64,000 bases of DNA from Heligmosomoides polygyrus polygyrus (lineage: Eukaryota > Nematoda > Chromadorea > Rhabditida > Heligmosomidae): NCBI GenBank assembly GCA_947396885.1, contig OX377201.1:4879879-4943878 (forward strand). The letters are read 5' to 3'. The position numbers were made by a program, and so were the translations under genes. The notes below the pieces were generated by a model, which was not told where the DNA came from, made no database searches, and saw only the letters and a list, made by a program, of their open reading frames with translations. Below, one piece after another: positions 19,847-30,545 of this stretch (position 1 is its first letter; each line of letters opens with the position of its first letter).

Positions 19847-21123
19847 CACTTCGTTCAAAAAAGATAGGTTCACTCCTGATTTTCTTGTTTCTGCACGTGA
19901 TTCCGCTGCAGTCAATTCCGTATCAGTAAATTAAGCATAGCAAAAACCATACGAGCAAAAGACTTGAGCGAAATCCGCAATGACTGCAGGAAATGAGGAA
20001 GGATTGCGTGAAAGCACTCAAATCGAAATTGTCCAAAAAAGATAGGTTCAACAGGAAATAACTTGTTCAAAAATACAATAGGTTCGTCTCAGAGGTGAGA
20101 GACAAATCCAATACATCGAGCAGCTTGCAGCAGGTGCCAAAAGCCTTTCTAAGATAGTCGCACTGTCCGAAATTGCCCAGTACGCAATGGCAACATTCTA
20201 CTCACTCAACTCAACTTTTTTCCCCACGTTTGACAGCAGCACACGAGAGGAATAGGCGGGATTCGTCTCTTCCAACAACAAAAGTCTTGTTTGGACTGAG
20301 GCAGATTTTTCGTGTCGTTGGACGCTACGTTAACCATTCTAAGGTTTTATCATTTAGGTAATTCTTTCTAGCGAAAGGGCTTCGACCTCGTTGGGCCCGA
20401 TGGAAAACGGAGAAATTTTGGAGCCGGTTCAGTGATGGTGTGAGCAGCATTTCACGCAGGAGGAAAAGTCGCTATTGCATGAACATCGGCAAGGATGGAT
20501 GCCTACGAATACCAGCAAGTGCTGCAAAACCACTTGCTTCCATTCCTTCAGGAAATGCTGACCAGAATTGAATCCTCTAACAAGACAACGCCTCTGTACA
20601 ACAAAGGAATTCTTAAGAACCATTCTTGACTTCCTCGACTCGCCGTCATCTTCTTCGGACCTCAATCCGATTGAGAACATTTGAGGGCAACTTGTAGGAA
20701 GAATTTACGACAACAACAGAACGTACTCGTCTGTCGAAAAACTGAGGATGACGACTCTTCGAGCCTGGGACGACAGCCCCATTCGAACTCTGGAAAATCA
20801 TGTTGCCTTGATGCCAACACGACTCATTGATGTAGCAATGAATTGTGGAAGACCAATTGATTACTAATGATTACTGATTCTTTTATGTCTTGTCAATGAA
20901 GTTGCCATTTCCTGGTGAACCGATCTTTTTGGACAACTTCGAGTTGAGTGCTTTCGCACAATCATTCCTTATATCTTGCAGTCATTGCAGTTTTCGCTCA
21001 ATTCTTTTGCTCCTATGTTTTTTGCTATGCTTAATTCGCTGATACAGTTTTGGAATCGACTGCAGCCGAATTACCTCCAGAAACGAGATATCAGGAGTAA
21101 TCCTATCTTTTTTGAACGCAGTG
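19847..21123 (+). mobile_element. Tc1-type element with ~215-bp terminal inverted repeats
   Basis: TA (19845-19846) precedes CACTTCGTTCAAAAAAGATA. The right end is the inverted repeat ending GAACGCAGTG, followed by TA at 21124-21125. The two arms align over about 215 bp (to the AGTTGTCC/GTTCACCAGGAAAT region), much longer than ordinary Tc1 ends. The interior encodes a decayed transposase. It lies in the intron, about 170 bp from the 5' splice site of exon 1. Confidence 0.85.
20080..20870 (+). pseudogene. Tc1-like transposase, multiply broken
   Basis: Fragments in several frames: RLRGERQIQYIEQLAAGAKS (N-terminal helix-turn-helix region), GSVMVWAAFHAGGKVAIA-like sequence with a frameshift, MDAYEYQQVLQNHLLPFL-like sequence, then SSSDLNPIENI (third acidic region) followed by a stop in place of tryptophan, and a C-terminal PTRLIDVAMNCGRPIDY. 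The pattern is a Tc1-family DDE transposase in advanced decay. Confidence 0.75.
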
Positions 21124-21300
21124 TATGGCTCAAAAGTTTAAAATAAGTGTTCAAATTGCTCAAGCAAATCCTGAATGGCCGCCACTTTTTATAGCCTTGT
21201 CTTTCCTTTCCATCTTCAAATCTAGTATGGGAGAACCTGCCTACACATATATTTCAAAGGACTGAAATAGAATAGACATGAAAACCCTGCAACGACTCAC

Positions 21301-21398
21301 GCGAGCAGATTCATTAGTTGGCTGTCTTGGGATGAGGAGAGAATGGATGACACGACAGGCATGAACGCGGCGAGTGACAGCAGCAACGGTCTGATCAT
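21301..21398 (-). CDS. Neuropeptide precursor-like gene, first exon (signal peptide)
   Basis: On the minus strand, TTTCAG at 21409-21404 is followed by GTAAA and ATG (21398-21396). The exon runs 98 nt to a GTGAGT donor (21300-21295). It encodes MIRPLLLSLAAFMPVVSS, a typical short basic-plus-hydrophobic signal peptide, then ILSSSQDSQLMNLL, leaving two bases (GC). The terminal exon at 16081 begins with the one base needed (A), giving GCA and a continuous 93-residue frame. The short leader directly after TTTCAG suggests spliced-leader trans-splicing, as in many nematode genes. I chose this ATG because it is the first after the acceptor. Additional small exons in the 5.2-kb intron cannot be excluded. 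Confidence 0.65.
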
Positions 21399-21403
21399 TT
21401 TAC

Positions 21404-21410
21404 CTGAAAC
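21404..21410 (-). promoter_or_regulatory. Probable spliced-leader acceptor
   Basis: GTTTCAG on the minus strand, five bases upstream of the initiating ATG of the signal-peptide exon. Nematode cis and trans acceptors share the TTTNCAG consensus. With no upstream coding exon seen, a trans-splice site is the simplest reading; a 5' untranslated exon spliced in cis is the alternative. Confidence 0.45.
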
Positions 21411-21867
21411 AGCTGCGTTTGCACATGGACTATGAACGACTACATCAGCGAAGCGTAGGCAATATAATCACGTTTGAACAAGAGGAAAACGTTTAGAGTA
21501 GAGGTGCTCCCTGGAAAAAAATAGAGGTGGAGAATACACCTCGGTGTTCATCCAGCCTTAATCAAAGAACCCGCTACCGAGGCCCAGTAACGTCACCAGA
21601 AGAGCCTCATCAACGAGTACATTTATGTAAGAATCCTAGGAGAATACGTGATTAGTGCAGAATATCGTGAGCTTTTACTGAAAAACTGGAAGAAATAGGC
21701 AGGCGAAAAACAATAGTCCATTTCATAAAACCCAATTCATTACAAAAATAGTAGCAAGCAAATTATGATTAGCACATTATTACAACGTCCTTATTCTAGA
21801 CAACATTAAAAATTTAGCTTGGCGCACTACTGATAAGGTTATCAAAAAGAGATTGCTCTTTACTGGC

Positions 21868-22350
21868 TCATGAATCCAGTATGGCGTTCCTTAGATCAGA
21901 AACCGGGAAGAAATTTGCTCCACAACTGGGGCACTTCAGAACTTCGACTCTACTAGCGTTAAGCCGATCTGTAGTCGACAGTGATACGTGTATGGATGCA
22001 TTATTTTGCTGAAAAACAAGGTCACGCCTACGAAATCCTCGCAAATATGGCCGCAAATAATCTCTGAACAATCTTTGATGGTACTCGCTGTTTATCTTAC
22101 ATGAGGCAAGCTCCAGCGCAACAGGTCCATATCCAGAAAAGGAGGCACATTGTAATTTAGGAGGTCATGAGAATGGAAATTGAGTTACTATTAAGAAAAC
22201 ACACGAAAACACACGAAAAGAGGAGCATCATTGAGCTATGTGTTTTCTGTTCAGGAATTCTGAAGCAGAATAATGTTCAAGCACCAGTTAGTGTTAAAAG
22301 GACACGTCTTTATCCATTCCTTAGCTTTAGCGGTTCCGTTCTTCTCTGCT
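21868..22350 (-). pseudogene. Second Tc1-like transposase fragment
   Basis: On the minus strand, FRDYLRPYLRGFRRRDLVF is followed by FQQNNASIHVSLSTTDR, NASRVEVLKCPSC and further residues. FQQDNASIH and W..SPDLNPIEN are the Tc1 catalytic blocks; here the aspartate of QQDN is asparagine and the SPDLNPIEN block is destroyed (CGANFFPVSD). Upstream pieces to about 22350 look like the preceding domain out of frame. No terminal repeats could be placed. Confidence 0.6.
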
Positions 22351-22465
22351 GGACTACAGTCGATGAAATGAACCTCTAAGAGTAGTTATTGAAACGCCCA
22401 GTCGCTCAAATGAATACCCTTCAAATTCCGCGCTAATAAATTTATTGCGCATTTAGAGCATTTAA

Positions 22466-22725
22466 GGCTCGTGGTAGTGTAGTCGGAGGGGGTAACGGGT
22501 AGCCACTACGATTCTGGAAATTTGTTTAGATTTCACGCCCGGCAATCAAGCATTCTACCTCCCAGGAATCGGTGAATAAAAACCAGATTTATCAGGAAGG
22601 GATAAAGCACGGCTTTACCCATCGGCTCTCCATAACTTGTCGTTGTAACGATCAAATGCGCATTCCAGTTACCTCCAGGACATCCCGTAGAAGTAGAATG
22701 CGCTGGCGCATCCCAGATATGATCG
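22466..22725 (+). mobile_element. SINE copy, divergent head
   Basis: The head reads GCTCGTGGTAGTGTAGTCGG, a variant of the box A region. The CCAGGAATCGGTGAATAAAA, AAGGGATAAAGCACGGCTTT and CATCCCGTAGAAGTAGAATG blocks follow in head-to-tail order. The tail after GGCGCATCCCAG is lost. Confidence 0.7.
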
Positions 22726-23149
22726 ATCAGCGCTGTTCTTTACCCTTTGTTCCTAAGTTGTTGAGTGAATCGGCAGGAGAACATGTGGTGACAATAGGCC
22801 TGCAGATTATTACGTTGCAAGGACAATGCTGCGTACTTTGCTCAGTACTTGCAGAACTCCTTGCCTAATGTCGAATCGCTCCTAGACGGCTCCCTTAAAA
22901 TCGAAAATTTGGATCTCTGCTGCTAAAATCGTTTGGTGCTCTCTAGTTGTTGATCAAATTCGAACACGATTTAGGTTGAACAAAGGCCCTGCAGCCACCA
23001 GAAGGCACGCCTTTGATGCGGATCAGCGTCTTCGAAGTCGCCAATAGAAAAAGGACCTTTTAACAGAGATTGACAGAGTGTAGAGTATAGAGCAGCGTTT
23101 GTGAAGTCTTTAGACTAACAGGTCGGTGCCTACATTAGGTGTAAGTTCA

Positions 23150-23452
23150 GGATAAAGGATAAAGGATAAAAGACGGAGTTACTCAATTCATTTTGGGATG
23201 CGCCAGCGCATCCTACTTCTACAGGATGTTGTGGAGGCAGTTTGAATGCATTTTTGGCTCACGCATTGACTCATGGTGACCAGGAGATGAACAAATCGTG
23301 TGATTTCTCCTTCCCAGACAAGTCTGCTACCAATCCAACGACCCTAGAGGGATGGAAGGCTTGGTTGGCCTAAGTGGAAAATCCGAACCGGGAACCTGGT
23401 ATCGGGTGCACACGACCGTCGGCGTCTCCTCCGACTGCGCTACACGCGCCCT
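23150..23452 (-). mobile_element. SINE copy, nearly complete
   Basis: Three tail units (AGGATAAAGGATAAAGGATA) lead into GACGGAGTTACTCAATTC, the TTCCCAGACAAGTCTGCTAC block, AACCTGGTATCGGGTGCACA and the head GCTACACGCGCCC. Orientation minus. Divergence is modest. Confidence 0.9.
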
Positions 23453-23689
23453 ATAAGTGAAGGGTTCCACATGAACAGTAGTTGAATGTGGGTCAGTCGA
23501 TCCTAAGATACTGGCTTATAAGTTCAGATGCCCCCCTAATTACACAGCATAGGTAAGCTCCTAATATATGTCCATCAGCCAGCATTCTCCATGGGTAAAA
23601 GAGTTTAATAACATAGTATGTTTCATTTTACCGATAGATTTTACAGTGAGTGGTAAGTTTTAAGTTAAAATTCACAGTATTGTGTCATA

Positions 23690-24107
23690 ATTTTTTAATT
23701 TAAAAATAAATAAATAAATAAAATGTTTGAACGAGTAAAAATAATTAAAAATAGTAACAAATAAAATATTTTTAAAATTAAAAATTGAAACAAAAATATC
23801 AAAATATAAATAAATAGATAAACAAGATTATATAAAGAGAAATAGAAGAGCGCTTAATTGCATTAGTTTTCTTTTATGTGGGTAGATACACTTTCATGGT
23901 TTTACTTGTACTGCAGTGTTGAGTGAGGCAGTATTAAGTTAGCGGTTTTATTTTGTTTTGTTGATGCGGTTGTGTTGTAACATAGGTTGTTAATATTTTC
24001 ATTTGTAAAATTTAGTTGTTAATAAACTAGACCCATAAAAAACACATAAAAATATATCACCTAAAATTGTACTAACAACTAAATTAATTAGCTACCTTCT
24101 TCACGAG
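23690..24107. other. AT-rich stretch with (AAAT)n
   Basis: Contains a run of AAATAAATAAATAAAT at about 23703-23722 and long A-rich DNA. No gene or terminal repeat seen. Confidence 0.4.
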
Positions 24108-24320
24108 GTAACTAGTTGTACACATGTTTTGTAAGAAGATAGAGGCGAAACAAAACATGTCTGATGTTGTTGTTAGCTGTCGCTATTTTGAATGTTCTTG
24201 ACCTTTCCAACGATTGTTGTGCCGTTGTATTTTGTGTTGTTGAAGAACTATGAGAACAATATTACTAAATATTTCTAATTTGAATAAAATATATAATATT
24301 AAATTAGATAATTTACACAT
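24108..24320. repeat. Dispersed repeat S, copy 1
   Basis: TAACTAGTTGTACACATGTT, then AAGATAGAGGCGAAACAAAA, then CGATTGTTGTGCCG and a TTTACACATGA terminus. The same blocks in the same order occur at 49446-49650. About 210 bp, non-coding, with no inverted ends noticed. Confidence 0.65.
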
Positions 24321-24369
24321 GATTCTATTATAAAAAGACGAAGGATGTCCGCAAAAGGTTTCCAGTACT

Positions 24370-24408
24370 TTTTATCCAGTGCCGACCGAAAAGTCGCACT
24401 GGATAAAA
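24370..24408. repeat. Small hairpin
   Basis: TTTTATCCAGTGC and GCACTGGATAAAAG pair over 13 bases around a loop of about 13. It could be an end of an inverted-repeat element or a structured RNA; nothing else supports either reading. Confidence 0.5.
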
Positions 24409-24679
24409 GGGAACGTAGGAAGAGGGCCGAAGATTAGCCAGAAAATGGAAAATTTCGTCGCGAAATGCAGAGTTCAGAAGAGTGGGAGGGGAAACCTGCA
24501 GAAATGGCTTTGTTTCCTTGCACATCGCAGGAGAATATAGAAGAATATTGCCACTTAAGAGTCGGAAAAGGTCACTCTTCCTGTCTTTGAGCGGTAACGG
24601 AATAGAAAGGAAAAATGTGTTGGCGTGGTTGAATTGTGACGCGCAAGCTGGCTGTTCAGTATGCATTGGATTCGAAAGA

Positions 24680-24910
24680 TTTTCGGATACCCATTTTGGA
24701 TGTCACGATCCGAATCGCTCAAAAATCTGGGGTCCGCGAAATTGCCGTTATCCCAGTCATCCGGAAATCCGGGGTCCTAAAATTAGCGTTAGCGAGTTAT
24801 CCGAAGATTTTTGGTCGGTCGAATGTATCGAATGAATCAATTTCGGATATTCTACTCGGATATTTTGATCCGAATCATCCAAAAGTCCGAAGATTTTTTG
24901 AAAAATTTTC
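24680..24910. repeat. ATCCGAA-type minisatellite, copy 1
   Basis: Degenerate repeats of the phrase GATCCGAATCATCCAAAA / TCCGGGGTCC, the same units that form a clear 42-bp tandem array at 47394-47600. Here the periodicity is blurred. Confidence 0.55.
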
Positions 24911-24944
24911 TTAATGAAGAGCCATCCTAGGAAGCTCGAAACCC

Positions 24945-25130
24945 TAATGTACTTATTGCTGTTTACAGAATACAACAGAACAATTCGCAACAAGTGCTCA
25001 ACATTGCCTCCTTTGGCTTCAATACATTTTCGCAATAACTTTGGAAGCCGGTGACGATAGTCGCACGCTGATCCGCCGAGAAGATCTTTACGGTCTAGCT
25101 GGTTCACAACCATCAGAATCCCCGACAACT
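24945..25130 (-). pseudogene. Transposase C-terminal scrap (Tc1/mariner type)
   Basis: On the minus strand it reads ...CDYRHRLPKLLRKCIEAKGG, then NVEHLLRIVLLYS. A tail of the form R-x-C-I-x-A-x-G-G-x-x-E is common at the C-terminus of Tc1/mariner-superfamily transposases. The rest of the protein is absent. Confidence 0.45.
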
Positions 25131-25929
25131 GCTCAAGAAGGGTAAAAAAGACGACGGTTGCAAGGACTATCAGCCGCAGTCATTTTCCAGAATCGGCGAT
25201 GGTGTCGTCTGAGATATGCGCTACCGGAAAGACGTCACTGGTCTTCGTGGAGCAAAACATCAAAATCATAGGCGCCAGCTACCAGCAATATGTCCTCTTA
25301 CTGGCCGTGAACATATCCTGTATTTTGCCTTGAGCTATAGCTTGTTTTTTAGAGCCTATGGTATACTCCCGTCCGCTGCAGCGACGCGGGAGTGCACAGC
25401 GACGCGACGGCTAGTGATGCGCGTCGCGATCCGTCGCCATCGCTGAAGCTGACATAGTTCACGCGGTTCTGCAGACGGAGACTTGCAGAATTTTAGCGTT
25501 GGTGTCGACTGACGTGAACTTGGAACGCGGCGACTACACGACTACAAATGTGCCGGCGACGGGGTTGTATACAACGGGCAAGGATACGTGTTGGAAGACG
25601 ACCAATCCTGGCGGGTCTTTTTCGACAGAAGGAAGAAACAAGGGGCTGCCGTTGCCACTCGTATCCGTAGGCAGATAAGGTAGAGACCGTGGGAGCTCTT
25701 GTTCTTACGTATGGAGGCGTCTTAGCAAGGCATTTGGATACCCAAACCTGGAGTAAATTATGGAAATTTCTAAACGCATTTCTTTCGCTCAATCCTCTGG
25801 ACAATCGTCCAATTGGAGCAAGACCTTCCATAGTTTTAAGGTTCTCTATCTCTTTTCCAATGTCTCCTTTCTCAACTGCTTCAAGGTGAAAAGGTGTTGT
25901 ATAGTATATAACAGATTTCATTCCTTCAC

Positions 25930-26125
25930 TGAGAACCCCAAGACGCCCACCAACAAAGAAGCTGGTCGGACTTCTTTGTGGAAGCTCTAAACAAACGATA
26001 TGACGCTCTTCGTGCCCTTAGGGCAAAGAAGATCCATTGGAGCACTCTGGCAAGCGACAGAGATAGAGACGAATGGAGACGCTTTTGGCTCCCGCTCGAG
26101 CAACTCGATGGTCAACGGGACAACA
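25930..26125 (+). pseudogene. RTE 3' fragment
   Basis: Encodes [20 protein letters not shown] and [16 protein letters not shown], corresponding to the C-terminus of the RTE protein at 19.35-19.45 kb, with divergence. The 5' part is absent. It sits inside the inverted-repeat element at 25.35-26.68 kb. Confidence 0.75.
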
Positions 26126-26208
26126 TTGATCACGAATCTGATCAGCTTCTGACTAAAAAAACGGCCTAGAAAAATATCTCCTCAAAGAACTGGCAGTTCA
26201 ATTGGCAT

Positions 26209-26264
26209 ATTTCTGTGCCGGACATGTCAATAGAACCTCCCTGTGATTTGTCCGGCACAGAAAT
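26209..26264. repeat. 16-bp perfect hairpin
   Basis: ATTTCTGTGCCGGACA and TGTCCGGCACAGAAAT pair perfectly, with a 24-base loop. It lies inside the 25.35-26.68-kb element and may be a leftover pair of transposon ends. Confidence 0.6.
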
Positions 26265-26679
26265 TTAGATTTCGGTGCCGGCGAGGAAGTTCAAGGCGAA
26301 AAAAATGCGAGGATTGGCACAAAAGTGAGAAAAACGGCCTAAAAAAATGTCTCCTTAAAAAACTAGCCGTTCAAGCCATCGAAAAAACCCAGAATGAGTC
26401 TAGCCACGACAAAAACCCTACGAGGAGAACAACAGAGACATCACATAACCACCCATTATCACCAGAAGTGTGTTGAAGTTGCTGTGGTATGGTCACGAAC
26501 CAAGGAAGTGTCGAAATAAGTGAACGGAAGTGTATAGAATAGGGCACTACAAGCGCTCCCCCTCCGCGACCATCGCTGCCCATCGCTCGTCGCAGTGCAC
26601 TGCACTGCAGCAAAGGCGTGCCGTTGACAGTTACCCCGCGCCCGTCGCTGGAGCGACGCGGGAGTATACCATAAGCCTA

Positions 26680-29239
26680 AAGCTTTGCACCTTAAAATGA
26701 GCACAAATCGACCAATAGGTCACCTTATATAGAAATTATGACAAGAGCTCAAGTGAAACGCAATCAGTCAAGTGTAACATTCAAAAATTTAGAAGAAGGC
26801 GTCGAGCAACCCACACCAATCATATGCCAAAAATACTACTATACTACTTTTATAAAAGGGCGCTTTTATAAATGCTCTTGTCCTCTTTAGTACCTTTTCT
26901 GGCAGTAAAGTTATCCCCTTTCAAACAGGCTTATATTTTTGGGACATTCTGTATACATATGGCCGGAATTCATTAATCAGCCATGCAATTTTCTACAAGA
27001 GCGTAAGCTCGGTCTAGCTAAGGAGTTGCACTGTTAAACCTACGACTGCTGGGTTGTTCGCAATTGGTTTACTAGACATTTCATTTATTTATAGCTGCTC
27101 TCCATCATTCAGAACAAAGTAAGGGTGAAATTCTAAAGTGCGGATCTGGCATATCGTCCTGAGCTTTCCCAAGCAAGTGATAAGATATGGTGGTTTCAGC
27201 TGCCACGCGGTGTCTTGTTCTTTCTAGCAGCCTTCATCAGTTAGCAGAGAATAACACTGACAGAATATAGTATCATTCGCGGAAAAGTGAGGAATGGTGA
27301 GGACGTTGCGTGTATGCGTCGGCACGGAGATGTTGGGACGAAGGTGTAGGTACGGAGCCGTCGGATGGAGATGTCCATACGAAGGCGTCGTGTGGAGCCG
27401 TTGTTTGGAATTCTCAGGATGGAGATGAAAAGAGCTAGCAGCAACAAATGACTTGTTTTTGCAGGATTATCTGGGTTTACAGTCCTTCCTTAGATAGGTC
27501 GCGATCATGGCCTTCCTGCCAATGACGCTCTGCCTTCGGCAATGTGCGGCAGACTGCCGCGTTGGTAACCTGTTGTGATCGCCGACAATAGGAAATAGAT
27601 AATGGTATTCTATACATAAGGCCCAAAGAATGGACACATTTGCTAAAACAACGATGGTCTTAAAGATAAGGAAGATGGACATTCTTAAGTGCAAACAAGA
27701 GATTGCGCCAACCTGTGGCCCAAGACGTTCTAAAATGAATGAAATAATACTGTTTGAGGGAACAGGCTAGTACGCGAAGAGAGAGACCTCATGGCATGGC
27801 AGGCATGGCCACAGTACCTACTAACCATAAATTGAGAGCACAGCCCAAGCAGGTTATACCTATGGAGCCTGAAGGTGGTCTATTAAGCTGCTTTGAGTAC
27901 AACGCTAACCGTAATCCACAGAGAGGAAACAAATAACTGCCGCCATGTGTCCTTCTCCAGCGCTCCAGTCAGAAGGAAGACACATTTTTTGGCGAACGGT
28001 GGGAAGGTAGGCATGTGGCATGTAAAGAAGGCGTGCAAACAAGATAGAGATCGAGAGGCGTTCGTTCCCGCCCTACCCGCACCACCCTACTTGGATAAGT
28101 TTGCGGCACGCGAAACCGTCGTTAATTGGCGTGATGTCGTCCAAAAACCTAGCAGCTGATAGGAGACGATTGTGAAGCTCATCTCATGGGGAACTCCGAA
28201 GTCATTTTTTAGGCAGTTCGGTTGTGGACAGAGATGAGGGAAGGAGGTGGATTCTTCAAATTTCGCCACAAATAGAGACCATGGGTGATTCCGGTAAGGA
28301 GTTGGTGGTCTCTACATTGAAGGCTTATCCGAAATGTGCACAAAGCCGAATCACCATCCTCTTGTTTTAAAGGATCAGACAATTTTCCTTATAATAAAGA
28401 ACTTTTTAGTGAACGATCGCGTTGCTGTCATGACATATCTCGTTAATGTGTTGCTGTAGTACTTATCCGAAAACGTGGACGACGTCTTAGTACTGAGCAA
28501 TGTCGCGAGATCTGAGGAAAGCCCTGGGGCTGCAGCTGAAAAGTCCTTTTCTCCAAATTTGGTGTACAACATTATGACTTTATTCTCAAGAACGAATGCT
28601 GTTCAGGATAGAGCTGCCAGGTCAAGGGAAGTGATTAGAAACGCAGTGCCTCCATGTGATACCGGGGACCCGTACATCTCGTCCTCGGTGCGCCGTTCGC
28701 TCCGCCCATTCTGAGGGCAGTGTAGGGGACACCTCTCCGAAACAGAGATCGAGACTTTCTAGGGGAGGCGACTTTGTAGAGAAAATACAGAAGAAGAGGC
28801 AAAGCTAGTGGTTAACAGCCGTGAGTGGGCCTTGAAAATTCGGATTTCCTGGTATTGGTTGAAGAATTTTTTTCCAAGGCTAAACACGGCATTCTTACTC
28901 GTGTCTCTAGATAATAATGACACTGGTATGGCGGAGCTTCACGTAAGCCCACCTTCAACGTTCACTAATCGTTCTTGGATTTATTTCAGTAGGCGGTTTG
29001 ACGAATGAGTGCATGCTAACCTCGGTTATATGGAGTAGTGACGCTTGCTAGGGAGTGATTTGTGAGATGTGGCGATGCCAAGTGGTGCTTTAGGGTCTCT
29101 TCTACGCCATCGCATTGCCCCATTATGTTTTTTGCAGAACACTGCCACGGCGAACAGCTGCTCCTTGGTGGCTTAGCCCTGAGAAAAGAGAGTTAGGACG
29201 TGGGAGATATTCAACAGATTCGAATAGGGAATTCCTCGC
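26680..29239. other. Longest stretch with no assignable feature
   Basis: Contains several open frames of 60-90 codons on both strands. For example, 27467-27694 minus starts with a hydrophobic MSIFLIFKTIVVLANVSILW segment, and others lie at 27893-28159 and 28475-28714 plus. None shows a domain I recognise or a convincing pair of splice sites. It may contain host exons that need transcript evidence; no repeat relationships were seen. Confidence 0.3.
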
Positions 29240-29305
29240 GTTTGCGCGCTTCGCGCGATGTTGAAGTATCACTAAGCTAAGAACATTCACATCAAGCTAC
29301 AATAC
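29240..29305. repeat. Short segment shared with 4850-4920
   Basis: GCGCGCTTCGCGCGATGTTG and the following CAGTATCACTAAGCTAAG-type sequence are repeated at about 4856-4915 with few changes. It is a fragment of an unidentified dispersed repeat. Confidence 0.6.
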
Positions 29306-30219
29306 CGCTCATAACTAGTGTCGCATTTGGCGCGGGAGACGCTCTAGAACGTCGCCACGCTCGCGAGCGTCGCGGCGTCAGAATCGTTGACAGTGGAGAT
29401 ACTGGGAAACCAAGCACATCTTTAGATTCGGGCCGTCGGGTTGAGTTCAAAAATCTAGTTAATTTTTACTGTGCTCCAAAATTGACCTAGTTACAGTGAT
29501 TTTCTTCCTGGAGGCTACGAAAGCGTTTCCCCTTCATTTCCTCCGTCATTGATCAGTGTTCAAAATAAACGACATATTCAGATTCCTCATTTAATAGCCT
29601 TTCCAAAAATGTCTGAAATAATTAGTGCTTTTGAGAAATCGCTTAGCTGACCTATATATTGCCTATTGCGGCAGGTTTCCTAGCTCGGCCGATATAATTA
29701 CACCCACAGGATACGTTCCGCTAATTAACTAAACGCTTCATCAGAAAGTCTTGTGAGATCTCAGTTTTCTCAACTATTTTGGTAGATTTGACTTTAGCGC
29801 GTTGCTACGACCCTTTGAATGTAAACACAGCTGAATTTGGCGAGAACCAGCTCAATCATCGATTAGACGGCAAAAGCGATTTCTTCAAATTTACCCCCTT
29901 ATTTCGCAATTACCGAAATCCTCTTATAAACTTATTTTTATGATATACCAAGTAGAGTAGCCGCAAAAAATTGATTTTCAAAACCTGAAGCTATTTTCTT
30001 TTTCTTTTTTTATTCTAATTCCTGGTCACAAACTGACCTATTTCGCCTGCTGCATTGGATTTTTTTCAGTTTTAAACCATCTGTCACTGTTTTGTAAAAC
30101 AACTTGAAGTGGCGAGCGTTTCCCGGTTAACAACCCGATTCACATGCTTTGACGTGGTGGCAGTGGCTGATCTTACTATATATAAGCGAGAACGGCCGTT
30201 TGTCTGTGTGTGAGTGAGT

Positions 30220-30545
30220 GAGTGTGTGTGTTTGTTTGCTCAGAAGTGCTGAAGGAGTGTATTGGGAGGAAGTATGGGGAAATAGTTGTCACCAGTTGTC
30301 AACTGTTGAGGTTGCCGACAGGCGTCCATATTCAGACGAGATATCACCGATGTCGCGCAAATGAGGTGCGCGTTGGGAAGAGATGCCCCTCACCTTCTTC
30401 AACATGCGTCCGGGTTTAGAAGAGGTGTCAGCGAGGTGGGTCAACAGGCGTCTGGGTTCAGAATACGTGTCACCGATGTCCCACCAAGGACGTTCGGGGT
30501 GATGAGAGGTGTCACCGATGTCGCGCGAGGGTTTCGGATTCAGAC
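30220..30545. repeat. Degenerate ~50-bp tandem repeat
   Basis: Recurring phrases GGCGTCTGGGTTCAGAA, AGGTGTCACCGATGTC and their variants appear at roughly 50-60-bp spacing from about 30320. A GT-rich tract precedes it (30205-30240). It grades into the GGACCAGTGAAGG minisatellite that follows. Confidence 0.6.

Larger units (their letters stand above)
25352..26677. mobile_element. Inverted-repeat element, GAGCCTATGGTATACTCCCG ends
   Basis: Left end GAGCCTATGGTATACTCCCG; the right end is the reverse complement of GGCTTATGGTATACTCCCGC. Ends of the form GGCCTATGTTATAC occur on the TWA-type MITEs at 44.5 and 57.6 kb, so this is probably a relative. The flanks are TTA on the left and TAA on the right, so no clean duplication can be shown. 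The interior is composite and contains an RTE fragment. Confidence 0.5.

Noticed and set aside
21270..21294. A 25-nt micro-exon after exon 1 of the peptide gene (TATTTCAG acceptor near 21270)
   Set aside because: It would end in phase 0 and so break the exact phase match with the terminal exon; not included, though alternative splicing is possible.
27467..27694. Membrane-anchored small protein
   Set aside because: Hydrophobic start only; no splice context, no recognisable family, and neighbouring frames are similar in length.
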